Source of the DNA: an uncultured Lentisphaerota bacterium
Lineage (GTDB): Bacteria > Verrucomicrobiota > Lentisphaeria > Victivallales > UBA1829
DNA: 35,770 bases
Assembly: GCA_900320095.1 (NCBI GenBank)
Contig: ONQZ01000034.1
Coordinates: forward strand, 1 to 35,770
Reading direction: 5' to 3'
A model generated the notes under the pieces. The model had not been told where the DNA came from. It ran no database searches and saw nothing but the letters and a program-made list of their open reading frames with translations. Shown here piece after piece: positions 10,185 to 18,263 of this stretch. Each line of letters starts with the position of its first letter. Position 1 is the first letter of the stretch. Made by a program: the position numbers and the translations under genes.

Positions 10185-10207
10185 CCGCGTCGACTTCGCA
10201 TCGGCAA

Positions 10208-10250
10208 AAAACCGCCTCCGGATCTTCAACTCGAGGTCCGGGGGCTTTTC
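10208..10250. terminator. Bidirectional terminator between convergent genes
   Basis: The stem GCCTCCGGA (10214-10222) pairs with TCCGGGGGC (10237-10245) with one G-T pair. It is followed by TTTT (10246-10249) on the plus strand and preceded by AAAAAA (10206-10211), which serves as the T run for the minus strand. It can end both the GH9 gene and the gene at 10270-11169. Confidence 0.75.
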
Positions 10251-10269
10251 GCTTCTGGTGATGATCCGG

Positions 10270-11169
10270 TCAGCGGTTGCTGCGCGGGATCCGGTGCTGA
10301 CTCGGCGCGACCGGGATATTGCCGCTGTTCTGCGGCGCGGGGTTCTGTCCGGCGGTTCTGCCGGAAATCCGGTGCTGACCCGGCGCGACCGGGATACTGC
10401 TGTCCTTCGGCAACGGCTCGACCTCTGTCTCGTTTTTGCGCGGGATGCGATGGCGGCCCGGCACGACCGGAATCGTATTGCCCGGTTCGTTCGGACTTTT
10501 CTTCTGTGCGGATGCGGAGGGACGGGCGGTCGTTTTCCCCGAGGCGGAACCGCCGTTTCCAGGGCGCGGAGCGGGACCCGGTCCGATGTCCGGACGTACC
10601 GGGTCGGGAGGCCGGGGACGCGGCGGGGGAGGGGGCGGGATCCAGCCCGGCGGTTCGGGCGGCGCCGGCCATCGTCTGCCCCAGAGCCACCGGTCGGAGT
10701 AATAGTACCAGCCCTCGAAGTACGGGACGTATTCGCCGAAGAAGAACACGTAGGAAAACGGCGGATATTCGTCGGAATCGTCCTCGTCGGCGTCTTTCTT
10801 CCGGGAGGCGTCCTCGGCGGCCGAAGCAGGTTTTTCCGTGCCGGCGTCGGCCTTGTCCAGTTCACCGGATTCCTCTTCGGGGGTCTCGATGTCCGGCATG
10901 ATGACGACGGGAATGGTCGTTGCGACGGACGACGCGGGATCGACGGTCGTTTTGCCGGATACGGCGCGTTCCGCCGGAGAGGCGAGGACCGGGGCCGGAT
11001 TCGGGTCGAGGACCGTCCGCATCAGGTTCACGAGGTCCGCCGCACGCTGAATATCGCCGTGTGCAGGTGTCGTCCCCGCGCCGGCGGTCTGCGCAAAAGC
11101 CGCGGGCACGAGGCCTGCCGCCGCCGTGACCGCGATGCGGATCGCGAATGCCCTGCTGAATAAGCTCAT
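10270..11169 (-). CDS. Secreted Pro-rich protein with Tyr/Trp motif and C-terminal repeats, function unknown
   Basis: I do not recognise this 299-residue protein. It has a clear signal peptide (cleavage after about residue 26, VPAAFA-Q) and an acidic Ala/Ser/Asp-rich linker. An aromatic patch follows at about residues 148-165 (EGWYYYSDRWLWGRRW), then a run of Pro/Arg (PPPPPPRPRPPDP). The C-terminus carries three copies of a repeat of the type IPVAPGQHRIP, and two of the copies are also conserved at DNA level (10289-10320 and 10367-10399). The ATG at 11169 is preferred because AAGGGG lies 8 nt upstream; an ATG six codons earlier is an alternative. The aromatic YYY/W patch recalls the small secreted protein at 18264-18683. 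A surface or periplasmic structural role is possible but unproven. Confidence 0.75.
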   Translation of the reverse strand: MSLFSRAFAIRIAVTAAAGLVPAAFAQTAGAGTTPAHGDIQRAADLVNLMRTVLDPNPAPVLASPAERAVSGKTTVDPASSVATTIPVVIMPDIETPEEESGELDKADAGTEKPASAAEDASRKKDADEDDSDEYPPFSYVFFFGEYVPYFEGWYYYSDRWLWGRRWPAPPEPPGWIPPPPPPRPRPPDPVRPDIGPGPAPRPGNGGSASGKTTARPSASAQKKSPNEPGNTIPVVPGRHRIPRKNETEVEPLPKDSSIPVAPGQHRISGRTAGQNPAPQNSGNIPVAPSQHRIPRSNR

Positions 11170-11202
11170 GTCCGTGTCCCCTTCCATAACCTGATATCCA
11201 TT

Positions 11203-11230
11203 AAGATAGCATAAAACGCCGGTTTGTCAA
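11203..11230 (-). promoter_or_regulatory. Promoter of the secreted Pro-rich protein gene
   Basis: On the minus strand TTGACA (11225-11230), a 16-bp spacer and TATCTT (11203-11208), preceded by TGC as an extended -10. It lies about 35 bp upstream of the ATG at 11169. Confidence 0.65.
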
Positions 11231-11391
11231 GCATCGTAAAAAAAGAAAGATGCTTTCATCGGTTTCCCGGCGGATTTCCGGCCCTCTGAAAAACAAGCCG
11301 GATTCCGGCGCAAACCCCCTCTCCGTCCCGATGAAAAAACTGTTTTGCGGCGATCGAGCCCCATTTTTTCCTGAAAAATAGAAAAAAGAGG
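11231..11391. other. Divergent intergenic core, no gene seen
   Basis: The gap 11170-11497 holds two back-to-back promoters. Between them is mixed sequence with several A and T runs and CCGG-rich patches. No ORF with a ribosome site and no clear hairpin was found. Confidence 0.4.
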
Positions 11392-11419
11392 TTGAAAGCG
11401 GCCGAAAATATGATATATT
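11392..11419 (+). promoter_or_regulatory. Promoter upstream of the membrane protein at 11498
   Basis: TTGAAA (11392-11397), a 16-bp spacer and TATATT (11414-11419), with TGA just before the -10. It lies about 80 bp upstream of the start codon. Confidence 0.65.
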
Positions 11420-11497
11420 GCTCATGTATAACTTTTTTTAAACAAAAATCATTCGGTGCGCCGTGCGCGCCATGAAATCAAGTAAAGGAGTCAGTCA

Positions 11498-12343
11498 ATG
11501 ATCTTTGCATCTGTCGAACTTCCGGTCCTGTCCGTTTACATCGTTATGGCGATCGGATTTATCGTCATGGTCTGGGGCATCAAGAACATGAACACGAAAT
11601 CCAACGCCCGCATCATCACGATCCTCGGCGCGGTCGTTGTGTTCGGCGCCGTGGTGGCCAGCTTCTTTGTGTCCGGGGCGAAATCCGAGGATGCCCGCCT
11701 TGATAAGAACAGCCGCGTATTCAGGACCGCGAAGGCTGAACAGGCCGCATCCTATATCGCGGAGCGTTTCCCGGATGGCGGTTCCGCCGCATTCCTGATC
11801 GACGACGAGTCCAACAGCAATACCGAAAGCGAAAACTACTTTGTTCTCCAGGAGCTTCAGAGCCGCCTCTCCGAAAAGGGCGTTTCCTGCGATGACGTGA
11901 TCGTCGTCGGCGAGCTCACCACGGACAAGAAGACCGGCGAGGAAGTCCGCGAAGATCCCACGGACGCCGCGATCATGAAGAAGAAACTGGACCCGTACTT
12001 CGACAAGGTCGACATCGTCGTCAACTTCGCTGGCCTGCCCAGCTCGACCGCCGAACTCAAAAAGATCACGTTCCTCACGAAGAAGAACGCCGCCTCCGGC
12101 AAAAGCAACATGCTTCTCATGAACGACAACGGTCTGCCCTACGTCGAACAGGACATGCTGAAGAAGGGCCGCGTGTGCGCCATTATCGACTACATCAGCG
12201 ATGCCGGTTCCTCGTTCGATATGCAGAAGGATTCCGCGCCGAAGGACCTTTCCGAGGCGTTCGACCTCTTCTATCTGCTCATCAACCCCGACACGCTCGA
12301 CAGCTATATCTCGGACAATCCGAACTACTTCATCACGAAGTAA
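11498..12343 (+). CDS. Membrane-anchored protein of unknown function
   Basis: A 281-residue protein that I do not recognise. Two hydrophobic helices sit at the N-terminus (about residues 8-28 and 38-59), leaving a soluble domain of about 220 residues. That domain has alternating beta and alpha pattern: AAFLIDDES, DDVIVVGEL, DIVVNFAGLP, NMLLMNDNGLP and GRVCAIIDYIS could each be a beta strand in a Rossmann-like or periplasmic-binding-like fold. No catalytic motif is evident. The start is secure: AAAGGAG lies 8 nt upstream. It has its own promoter (11392-11419) and no terminator was seen between it and clpC, so read-through into clpC is possible. Confidence 0.85.
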   Translation: MIFASVELPVLSVYIVMAIGFIVMVWGIKNMNTKSNARIITILGAVVVFGAVVASFFVSGAKSEDARLDKNSRVFRTAKAEQAASYIAERFPDGGSAAFLIDDESNSNTESENYFVLQELQSRLSEKGVSCDDVIVVGELTTDKKTGEEVREDPTDAAIMKKKLDPYFDKVDIVVNFAGLPSSTAELKKITFLTKKNAASGKSNMLLMNDNGLPYVEQDMLKKGRVCAIIDYISDAGSSFDMQKDSAPKDLSEAFDLFYLLINPDTLDSYISDNPNYFITK

Positions 12344-12566
12344 GCCTGATTTGCTCCGTACGCCGTCCGCCGCGCGGGAGGGGAGATGTCCCCGGCCCGG
12401 GGGAGACGGAGAGTTCCGCCGTTTGTGTGGCCCTGCCGCATGGAATGCAGCCTTTGCGGGCTGAATCCGGCGGACGGTGGGAAAAAGAATGACAGACCGG
12501 GACGCGGCGACGCGTCCCGAATCATCTACAGAAAACAGAAAAAAGCGATTATTGGGAGAAAACGAT

Positions 12567-15110
12567 ATGTCGGAACAGGAAGAAGTGAATGCCGCTTTGA
12601 AGCGGTTTACGCCGAGGGCGCGCCAGTCGCTCACGCTGGCACAGAAGGACGCGGAGAAGTCGAACCACGACTGCATCTCCGTGGAACACCTCCTGCGCGG
12701 CATCTGTCTGCTGAAGGAAGGCGTCGCGGTCGAGGTCCTGCGCGCCATGAAGGTCGATTTCCAGACCCTGCTGAACGACCTCGCGCGGAAACTGCCTCAG
12801 TCCGGCTCCGAAATCCGCCAGATCGGCGCGCCGCCGTTCTCCGCCAGCCTCCGCAAGATCATCATCATGTCCGGCGACGAGGCGCGCGCGATGCGCTGCA
12901 ACTATATCGGCACGGAGCATCTGCTCCTCGCCATCCTCAACGACGGCGCGACCGCCGCCGCGGGCCTGCTCCGGGCGTCCAAGGTCGACCCGGCACGGGC
13001 ACGCCAGCGCATCCTCGCCACGCTCGACCCGGATTACCTGCCGGATTCCGACGACGAGGACGACGACAGAAACGATGACGGCGACGGCGACAATGATGAT
13101 TTCGAGGATACGGACGACAAGCTCTTCGGCGATAATGAAGATGACAACGGGGACGATCACTCCGCGCTGAACGCGTTCGGTCGCGACCTGACCGCGCTGG
13201 CGAAGAAAAACAAGCTCGACCCGGTCATCGGGCGTCACAACGAGATCGAACGCGTCATCCAGATCCTCTGCCGCCGCACGAAGAACAATCCCGTGCTCAT
13301 CGGCGAGGCGGGCGTCGGCAAGACCGCGATCGTCGAGGGCCTGGCGCGGAAGATCGCTGCGGACGACGTGCCGGAACTCCTGCACGGCAGACGCCTCGTC
13401 GTGCTCGACCTGGCCCTGATGGTCGCCGGAACGAAATACCGCGGCCAGTTCGAGGAACGCATCAAGGCCGTCCTCGACGAGGTGCGCGCCTCCAAAAAGA
13501 CCATTCTCTTCATCGACGAACTCCACACGCTCGTCGGAGCGGGCGGAGCCGAGGGCGCCATGGATGCCGCGAACATCATCAAGCCCGCGCTTTCTCGCGG
13601 CGAGCTCCAGTGCATCGGCGCGACCACGCTCGACGAATACCGCAAGGGCATCGAAAAGGACGCCGCGCTCGAACGCAGGTTCCAGCCGGTCATGGTCGAA
13701 CCGCCCTGCATCGCCGACGCGATCAAGATTCTGTACGGCCTGAAGCCCGCCTACGAGGCGCATCACAAGGTGCGCTACGCCGACGATGCCATCGAGGCCG
13801 CCGTGAAGCTTTCCGACCGGTTCATCAACGGGCGGTTCCTGCCCGACAAGGCGATCGACCTCATGGACGAGGCTGGCGCGTGCGTGCGCATCGCCAACGC
13901 GCCGAAGCATCCCGACCTCAGGGAGACCGAGGACGCCATCCAGCAGATGGTGCGCGAGAAGGAGAAGGCGATCTCCGACCAGCGGTTCGAGGACGCCGCG
14001 AAATTCCGAAACCGCGAACGCGAGCTCCGCGAACAGCTCGAAGCCACGCGCAAAGCCTGGGAGGACGCCCGCAGCGAGACCACGCCGGAAGTCACCCGCG
14101 AGGACATCCACCGCGTGCTTTCCAAGCTCACCGGCATCCCTCTGGAACAGCTCCAGGACACCGAGTCCAAACGCCTGCTCCAGATGGAGGCGGAGCTCGA
14201 AAAGAGCGTGATCGGGCAGAGCGACGCCGTGCATGCCGTGGCGCGCGCACTCCGCCGCGCCCGCGCCGACCTGAAGGACCCGAACCGCCCCATCGGCTCG
14301 TTCATCTTCCTCGGGCCGACCGGCGTCGGCAAGACCCTGCTGGCGAAGTCGCTTGCCGAGTTCATGTTCGGCGACGCCGATTCCCTGATCCAGATCGACA
14401 TGTCCGAGTTCATGGAGAAGTTCAACGTGAGCCGACTCGTCGGTTCCCCGCCCGGCTACGTCGGACACGGCGAGGGCGGCGAGCTGACCGAACGCGTCCG
14501 CCGCCATCCGTACAGCGTGGTGCTGTTCGACGAGATCGAAAAGGCTCATCCTGACGTGACGCACATGCTGCTCCAGATCATGGAGGAGGGCCGCCTCACC
14601 GATACGCTCGGACGCAACATCGACTTCCGCAACACGATCATCATCATGACCGCGAACGTCGGGGCGGAACGCCTCGCGAACGGCGCGCCGCTCGGATTCG
14701 CGACGGGATCGGGCGTGAACGACGATTACGACAAGCTCCGCGACAGCCTGCTGGAGGCCGCGCGCAAGACGTTCAAACCCGAGTTCATCAACCGTCTCGA
14801 CGAGCTGATCGTCTTCCGCAAGCTCGGTCCCGAGGAACTCCGCCGGATCGTTCGTCTGGAACTTTCCAAGCTCGTCGCGCGCCTCGCCGACCAGGGCCGC
14901 AAGCTCGAGATCGACGACGACGTGATCGAATGCCTGGTCAACTCCGGCGCGAACCCGGAACACGGCGCGCGTCCGATCCGCCGCGCCGTCGGCACGCTTA
15001 TCGAAGACCCGCTCGCCGACGAGATCCTGCGCGGCACCTTCCACGGCTGCTCGAAGATCCATGTCTCCATGGCGGACGGCAAACCGGCGTTCTACCCGGA
15101 AAACGATTAA
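12567..15110 (+). CDS. clpC: ATP-dependent Clp protease ATP-binding subunit ClpC
   Basis: An 847-residue Hsp100/AAA+ unfoldase that feeds substrates to ClpP. The N-domain (about residues 1-150) has two Clp_N repeats, starting [14 protein letters not shown] and [13 protein letters not shown]. An unusual Asp-rich linker follows at about residues 158-198. The first AAA+ module has Walker A GEAGVGKT (246-253) and Walker [13 protein letters not shown]-like coiled segment ([20 protein letters not shown]) marks ClpC rather than ClpB. The second AAA+ module has Walker A GPTGVGKT (583-590) and Walker [14 protein letters not shown] ClpP-docking type tripeptide (LGF in APLGFATG) is present. The start at 12567 has GGGAG 8 nt upstream and the family N-terminus; in-frame ATGs at 12477 and 12489 would add a non-conserved basic leader. 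No CIRCE or CtsR-like site was found upstream, and clpP is not in the window. Confidence 0.96.
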   Translation: MSEQEEVNAALKRFTPRARQSLTLAQKDAEKSNHDCISVEHLLRGICLLKEGVAVEVLRAMKVDFQTLLNDLARKLPQSGSEIRQIGAPPFSASLRKIIIMSGDEARAMRCNYIGTEHLLLAILNDGATAAAGLLRASKVDPARARQRILATLDPDYLPDSDDEDDDRNDDGDGDNDDFEDTDDKLFGDNEDDNGDDHSALNAFGRDLTALAKKNKLDPVIGRHNEIERVIQILCRRTKNNPVLIGEAGVGKTAIVEGLARKIAADDVPELLHGRRLVVLDLALMVAGTKYRGQFEERIKAVLDEVRASKKTILFIDELHTLVGAGGAEGAMDAANIIKPALSRGELQCIGATTLDEYRKGIEKDAALERRFQPVMVEPPCIADAIKILYGLKPAYEAHHKVRYADDAIEAAVKLSDRFINGRFLPDKAIDLMDEAGACVRIANAPKHPDLRETEDAIQQMVREKEKAISDQRFEDAAKFRNRERELREQLEATRKAWEDARSETTPEVTREDIHRVLSKLTGIPLEQLQDTESKRLLQMEAELEKSVIGQSDAVHAVARALRRARADLKDPNRPIGSFIFLGPTGVGKTLLAKSLAEFMFGDADSLIQIDMSEFMEKFNVSRLVGSPPGYVGHGEGGELTERVRRHPYSVVLFDEIEKAHPDVTHMLLQIMEEGRLTDTLGRNIDFRNTIIIMTANVGAERLANGAPLGFATGSGVNDDYDKLRDSLLEAARKTFKPEFINRLDELIVFRKLGPEELRRIVRLELSKLVARLADQGRKLEIDDDVIECLVNSGANPEHGARPIRRAVGTLIEDPLADEILRGTFHGCSKIHVSMADGKPAFYPEND

Positions 15111-15128
15111 CCTCAACTGAATATCTCG

Positions 15129-16361
15129 ATGGAACAGCAGGCAGAACAAAACGAACAGGAGCAGGTGCGGGTTTCCGCCGAAGAGGCGGATTCCTCCGTA
15201 TACCTGACGCCCGGCCAGCTCATGACCCGCAGGTTCTTCCGCGAGAAGACCGCGGTTGCCGGCCTCGTCTTCGTGATCCTGCTGATCCTGGCCGCCGTCG
15301 CCGCGCCGCTCTTCGTGAACGGCAAGCCTCTGCTGATCGCGGCGGCGGACGGTGCGCTTTCGAGTCCGGCTCTGCGCGATTTCTTCGCCCCGGACGCGCA
15401 GGAAGTCTTCGTGGAAAAGATGTTCAACTGGCTGTTCCTCGCGATCCCGGCCGCGCTCATTTTGTACGGATGCTTCCGCAAACGGAAACGCGTCCTTTAT
15501 CCCGTGCTCGCCGTGGTCCTGATCCTGCTCGCCGTGCCGTTCTGCGTCTCGAAAGCGCAGATGACGCAGGTCGACTGGAGGAAAGCCGCCGCCGAGGATA
15601 CGACCTCGAATTATTTCTTCGCGGCGGTCCCGTACGGGCCGTTCGAGACGTCCCCCGACACCTATGCGATGCCCTCGAAACAGCACCCGTTCGGCACGGA
15701 CAACGTCGGGCGCGACGTCTTCGCGCGCATGACGTACGGTGCGCGCGTGTCGCTGGCGGTCGGATTCCTTGCGACGGCGATCGAGCTCGTGCTCGGCACG
15801 ATGATTGGCCTCTTTTCCGGCTACCGCGGCGGCCGCGTCGACCTCGCCGTGCAGCGTCTGGTCGAGATCGTGATCTGCTTCCCGACGTTCCTGCTGCTCC
15901 TGATCCTGATGTCGATCATGCTGGACTACGGCACGCGCCAGTCGATCCTGCTGGTGATCTTCGTGCTGGGGATGACGGGCTGGCCCGGCCTCTCGCGCCT
16001 GGTGCGCGGCGAGGTGCTGAAGGCGCGCCAGATGGCGTACATCCAGAGCTGCGAAAGCCTCGGCGTGCCCCTGCACAGCATCCTGTTCAAGCATCTGCTG
16101 CCGAACGTCTCCGGGCCCATCTTCGTCTCGTTCGCGTTCAGCATCGCCGGCGCGATCCTCGCGGAGAACAGCCTGAGCTTCCTCGGTTTCGGGGTGCAGG
16201 CTCCCTCCGCCAGCTGGGGCGAGCTGCTGAAACAGGCCTTCGCCGATCCGCTGAGCTACTGGAACCTGATGCTCTGGCCCGGCCTCGCCATTTTCCTGTG
16301 CGTGACCGCGTTCAATTTCATCGCGGACGGCATCCGCCGTTCCATCGACCTGAAGAGCTGA
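15129..16361 (+). CDS. OppC/DppC-type peptide ABC transporter permease (orphan)
   Basis: A 410-residue inner-membrane permease of the oligopeptide/dipeptide ABC family. The conserved core starts near FGTDNVGRDVFARMTYGARVS. It contains the EAA-type loop region around GWPGLSRLVRGEVLKARQMAY with ESLGV downstream, and ends in the typical NFIADGIRRSIDLKS. Ordinary OppC proteins are about 300 residues. Here the N-terminal TM1 and the core are separated by about 110 extra residues with two more hydrophobic helices (about residues 97-112 and 118-134). The gene starts 18 bp after clpC with no clear Shine-Dalgarno, so translational coupling is possible. No OppB, OppD, OppF or substrate-binding partner is in the window, so the rest of the transporter must be encoded elsewhere. 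Confidence 0.9.
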   Translation: MEQQAEQNEQEQVRVSAEEADSSVYLTPGQLMTRRFFREKTAVAGLVFVILLILAAVAAPLFVNGKPLLIAAADGALSSPALRDFFAPDAQEVFVEKMFNWLFLAIPAALILYGCFRKRKRVLYPVLAVVLILLAVPFCVSKAQMTQVDWRKAAAEDTTSNYFFAAVPYGPFETSPDTYAMPSKQHPFGTDNVGRDVFARMTYGARVSLAVGFLATAIELVLGTMIGLFSGYRGGRVDLAVQRLVEIVICFPTFLLLLILMSIMLDYGTRQSILLVIFVLGMTGWPGLSRLVRGEVLKARQMAYIQSCESLGVPLHSILFKHLLPNVSGPIFVSFAFSIAGAILAENSLSFLGFGVQAPSASWGELLKQAFADPLSYWNLMLWPGLAIFLCVTAFNFIADGIRRSIDLKS

Positions 16362-16386
16362 CCCATAACCCGGAAGGAGGCTTCCT

Positions 16387-16827
16387 ATGCCGATCACAGT
16401 CCGATTCAAAATGCAGGAGGGCGCGGAAGACCTCGCCCCGAAGAAAGCCCACGAGGACGACGCCGCCTGGGACCTGAAAAGCCGCGTGGACGTCGAGGCC
16501 GCGCCCGGCAAGGTCACGCTCATCCCGACCGGGCTTTTCCTGGAACTGCCCGCCGGATACGAGGCGCAGATTCGTCCCCGCAGCGGGCTCGCGCTCAAAC
16601 ACGCCGTGACCCTGCTCAATACGCCCGGCACCATCGACGCCGGATACCGCGGCGAAGTCTGCGTGATCCTGTTCAACGCCGGGGAAAACGTGTTCCCCGT
16701 GCACCGCGGCGACCGCATCGCCCAGATGGTGATCGCTGCGCTCCCGGACGTCGTCCTGACGCCCGCCGTCGAGTTGAACGAGACCGACCGGAACGCCGGC
16801 GGATTCGGTTCGACCGGCATCCACTGA
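16387..16827 (+). CDS. dut: dUTP diphosphatase (dUTPase)
   Basis: A 146-residue trimeric dUTPase that hydrolyses dUTP to dUMP and pyrophosphate, which keeps uracil out of DNA and supplies dTMP synthesis. All five family motifs are visible: motif I AAWDL (the usual aromatic is Tyr or Phe), motif II PRSGLA, motif III NTPGTIDAGYRGE with the catalytic Asp, motif IV GDRIAQMV, and the C-terminal lid RNAGGFGSTG. Length is normal. It begins 25 bp after the permease gene with a strong AAGGAGG. That ribosome site lies within a small inverted repeat, GGAAG-GAGG-CTTCC (16372-16385), which could form a weak hairpin. It is probably the last gene of the clpC run. Confidence 0.96.
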   Translation: MPITVRFKMQEGAEDLAPKKAHEDDAAWDLKSRVDVEAAPGKVTLIPTGLFLELPAGYEAQIRPRSGLALKHAVTLLNTPGTIDAGYRGEVCVILFNAGENVFPVHRGDRIAQMVIAALPDVVLTPAVELNETDRNAGGFGSTGIH

Positions 16828-16859
16828 GCCGCCATGACGGAAACATATGGTTTTTGCCC

Positions 16860-16888
16860 TTGTTTTTTCTCAAAAGACGTGGTATAAT
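16860..16888 (+). promoter_or_regulatory. Promoter of the gene at 16942
   Basis: TTGTTT (16860-16865), a 17-bp spacer and the consensus TATAAT (16883-16888), preceded by TGG as an extended -10. Confidence 0.65.
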
Positions 16889-16941
16889 TAAGTTGTGATT
16901 CCTCAAACCCTCCATCGGCAACAACGCGAAAGGGCTGAAAT

Positions 16942-17463
16942 ATGAACGAAGATATGGATGCGAAAGACCCTCGGATTGGATCGACGGCAGGGGGCACACT
17001 CGGCGCGGGTCATGTATTCTCTGTTTTCCGCCAGAACAATACGGCGCTTATTGGACTGATCTGTATTATTTGTATTATCATAGTTGCTGGAATACTCTAT
17101 TCTTTGGGAGAATTCCTATTGTACGGGGCTAACGCAGTTACATTTGAAAATTTAAACCTATTATATAATCGTTTAGAAGACTATAAAATGGTGCATGGAG
17201 AATATCCGCCCCAGCAAGACATGAAATCTCTGCTAAAAACCTTGGGGCTGAACAAAAGTGATTTTAGAGAAGTTCTGTTCTTTGATATCAGTTCTGCAGA
17301 ATACCATGCCCCAAGTCTGAATCCGGAAGATCCGCTCAAAAAACTGGATGATCCTGTTTTGACTCTGCGTGTCAAGTCGCATGTTTTTGGCAAAGATGAA
17401 CGCCTTTGCTTGAAAAGAGATGGTGGCATCTATACAGATTATAATCCAGGGACAAAGCCATGA
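16942..17463 (+). CDS. Small membrane-anchored protein, pseudopilin-like C-terminal region
   Basis: A 173-residue protein with a polar N-terminus of about 30 residues, one strong hydrophobic helix (about 36-54) and an exported domain. The part NLNLLYNRLEDYKMVHGEYPP resembles the helix and following loop of GspG-type pseudopilins, and the end (LCLKRDGGIYTDYNPG) fits a beta-rich tail. There is no prepilin peptidase site before the helix, so it is not an ordinary pilin; this similarity is only suggestive. The gene is AT-rich (about 38-42% G+C in the middle) compared with its neighbours, which suggests acquisition or relaxed selection. AAGGG about 9 nt upstream supports the start. It has its own promoter (16860-16888). 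Confidence 0.75.
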   Translation: MNEDMDAKDPRIGSTAGGTLGAGHVFSVFRQNNTALIGLICIICIIIVAGILYSLGEFLLYGANAVTFENLNLLYNRLEDYKMVHGEYPPQQDMKSLLKTLGLNKSDFREVLFFDISSAEYHAPSLNPEDPLKKLDDPVLTLRVKSHVFGKDERLCLKRDGGIYTDYNPGTKP

Positions 17464-17471
17464 AAACCGAT

Positions 17472-17500
17472 TTGCTTTTTTGCCTGGGGCGTGGTATAAT
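17472..17500 (+). promoter_or_regulatory. Promoter of the truncated secreted gene at 17531
   Basis: TTGCTT (17472-17477), a 17-bp spacer and TATAAT (17495-17500) with TGG before the -10. The 13 bp from GTGGTATAAT onward resemble the promoter at 16860-16888. Confidence 0.65.
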
Positions 17501-17530
17501 AAAAAGACTTTTCCCGCCGGAGGAAACCGC

Positions 17531-17662
17531 ATGAAAACGCTCCCGATCCCCTCAAAACTGCTGAAAACTCTGGCACTGGCGGCTTTGCTCGCGCCGTTTG
17601 CGTGCGCTGCGGCCGAGGCGGAGAAGGGCGCGCCGGAACCCGATCCATCTGCAACACCATGA
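17531..17662 (+). pseudogene. Truncated copy of the small secreted protein gene at 18264 (signal peptide only)
   Basis: This 43-residue reading frame has a good ribosome site (GGAGG, 8 nt upstream) and a complete signal peptide. The sequence is nearly identical to the start of the protein at 18264: both share PSKLLKTLALAALLAPFAC, followed by a similar EKxAPEPDP segment. It then ends in SATP and a stop, where the other copy continues with a domain of about 90 residues. It is most simply a duplicated gene that lost its body. A functional secreted micropeptide is the alternative, because promoter and ribosome site are intact. Confidence 0.6.
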
Positions 17663-17693
17663 ATTTTTTTTGGTTTTTATAAAGAAAGCGGAC

Positions 17694-17739
17694 TTGAAAA
17701 AACGGAATTGTCGGCTAATTTGGAATTGAATTCCAAATT
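17694..17739 (+). promoter_or_regulatory. Weak promoter overlapped by a 23-bp palindrome (putative operator)
   Basis: TTGAAA (17694-17699), a 16-bp spacer and a poor -10, TAATTT (17716-17721), precede the gene at 17786. A perfect 11-bp inverted repeat with a single central base, AATTTGGAATT-G-AATTCCAAATT, occupies 17717-17739 across the -10 and start region. The one-base centre suits a dimeric repressor site better than an RNA hairpin. Confidence 0.5.
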
Positions 17740-17785
17740 GGACGAGATTTGAGCTAAGTACATAACGCAGAAAGGACCTGAAACC

Positions 17786-18244
17786 ATGTCGAACACGAAA
17801 ACGCGCAGAAGCATTGTTTTCGCCATCGTCGCGGTCATCCTCTGCTGCATCCTCGCCATCATCGCGGGAATAGCCTGTATGATCGGAGGGGACGATAAGG
17901 GATATCATCCTGATCCTGATTCCTGGATTGGATTATCAAGGGAAGAATTTCTTGATTTGGCATTCAGGGAGTTTCCCAGCTGCCGCAGAGGAGGACTGCA
18001 TACCTGGGCGTGGAATATAGATGACAAGGGAAATGAAGGAGAGTATTCCAGCCACTACTTCAGGACACCCGAAGATGCGAAAGCAGATTCCAAATTCATG
18101 AAATATGATTGCTGGATGGCAGATATCCGGATCATGTCTTTCCTGTCTTCTTTCTCTTTTCCCCGAAAAAAGGAATGCGCTGTTGTTTCTTTTATTGAGG
18201 GGAAGGTCGTAAAAACGGAAATGAGATATCCATTGAACGAATGA
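17786..18244 (+). CDS. Small membrane-anchored protein of unknown function
   Basis: A 152-residue protein. A basic N-terminus (MSNTKTRRS) leads into one hydrophobic helix (about residues 9-33, Cys-rich, ending ACMIGG). A soluble domain of about 115 residues begins near DSWIGLSREEFLDLAF and ends with VVSFIEGKVVKTEMRY. The opening helix and the closing strand faintly recall the SmpA/BamE-like fold, where a G-x-S-x-E-E helix precedes a beta hairpin, but this is only an impression. AAAGGAC about 10 nt upstream supports the start. The gene stands between two copies of the same signal-peptide gene and may be controlled through the palindrome at 17717-17739. Confidence 0.75.
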   Translation: MSNTKTRRSIVFAIVAVILCCILAIIAGIACMIGGDDKGYHPDPDSWIGLSREEFLDLAFREFPSCRRGGLHTWAWNIDDKGNEGEYSSHYFRTPEDAKADSKFMKYDCWMADIRIMSFLSSFSFPRKKECAVVSFIEGKVVKTEMRYPLNE

Positions 18245-18263
18245 ACGATAGAAACAAAACCCT

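Noticed and set aside
6693..10865. 1390-codon open frame on the minus strand, antisense to the GH9 gene
   Set aside because: It is rich in Ala/Arg/Gly/His repeats mirrored from the Gly-rich sense repeats, has no ribosome site or promoter, and the sense strand has a signal peptide and GH9 motifs. High G+C explains the lack of stops.
12344..12566. Heat-shock operator (CIRCE or CtsR type) upstream of clpC
   Set aside because: No TTAGCACTC/GAGTGCTAA pair and no CtsR-like direct heptamers were seen. There is only a short CAGCC/GGCTG hairpin.
12549..16997. 1482-codon open frame on the minus strand, antisense to clpC, the permease and dut
   Set aside because: It covers three recognised genes on the other strand and has no recognisable domain. 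It is a GC-bias shadow.
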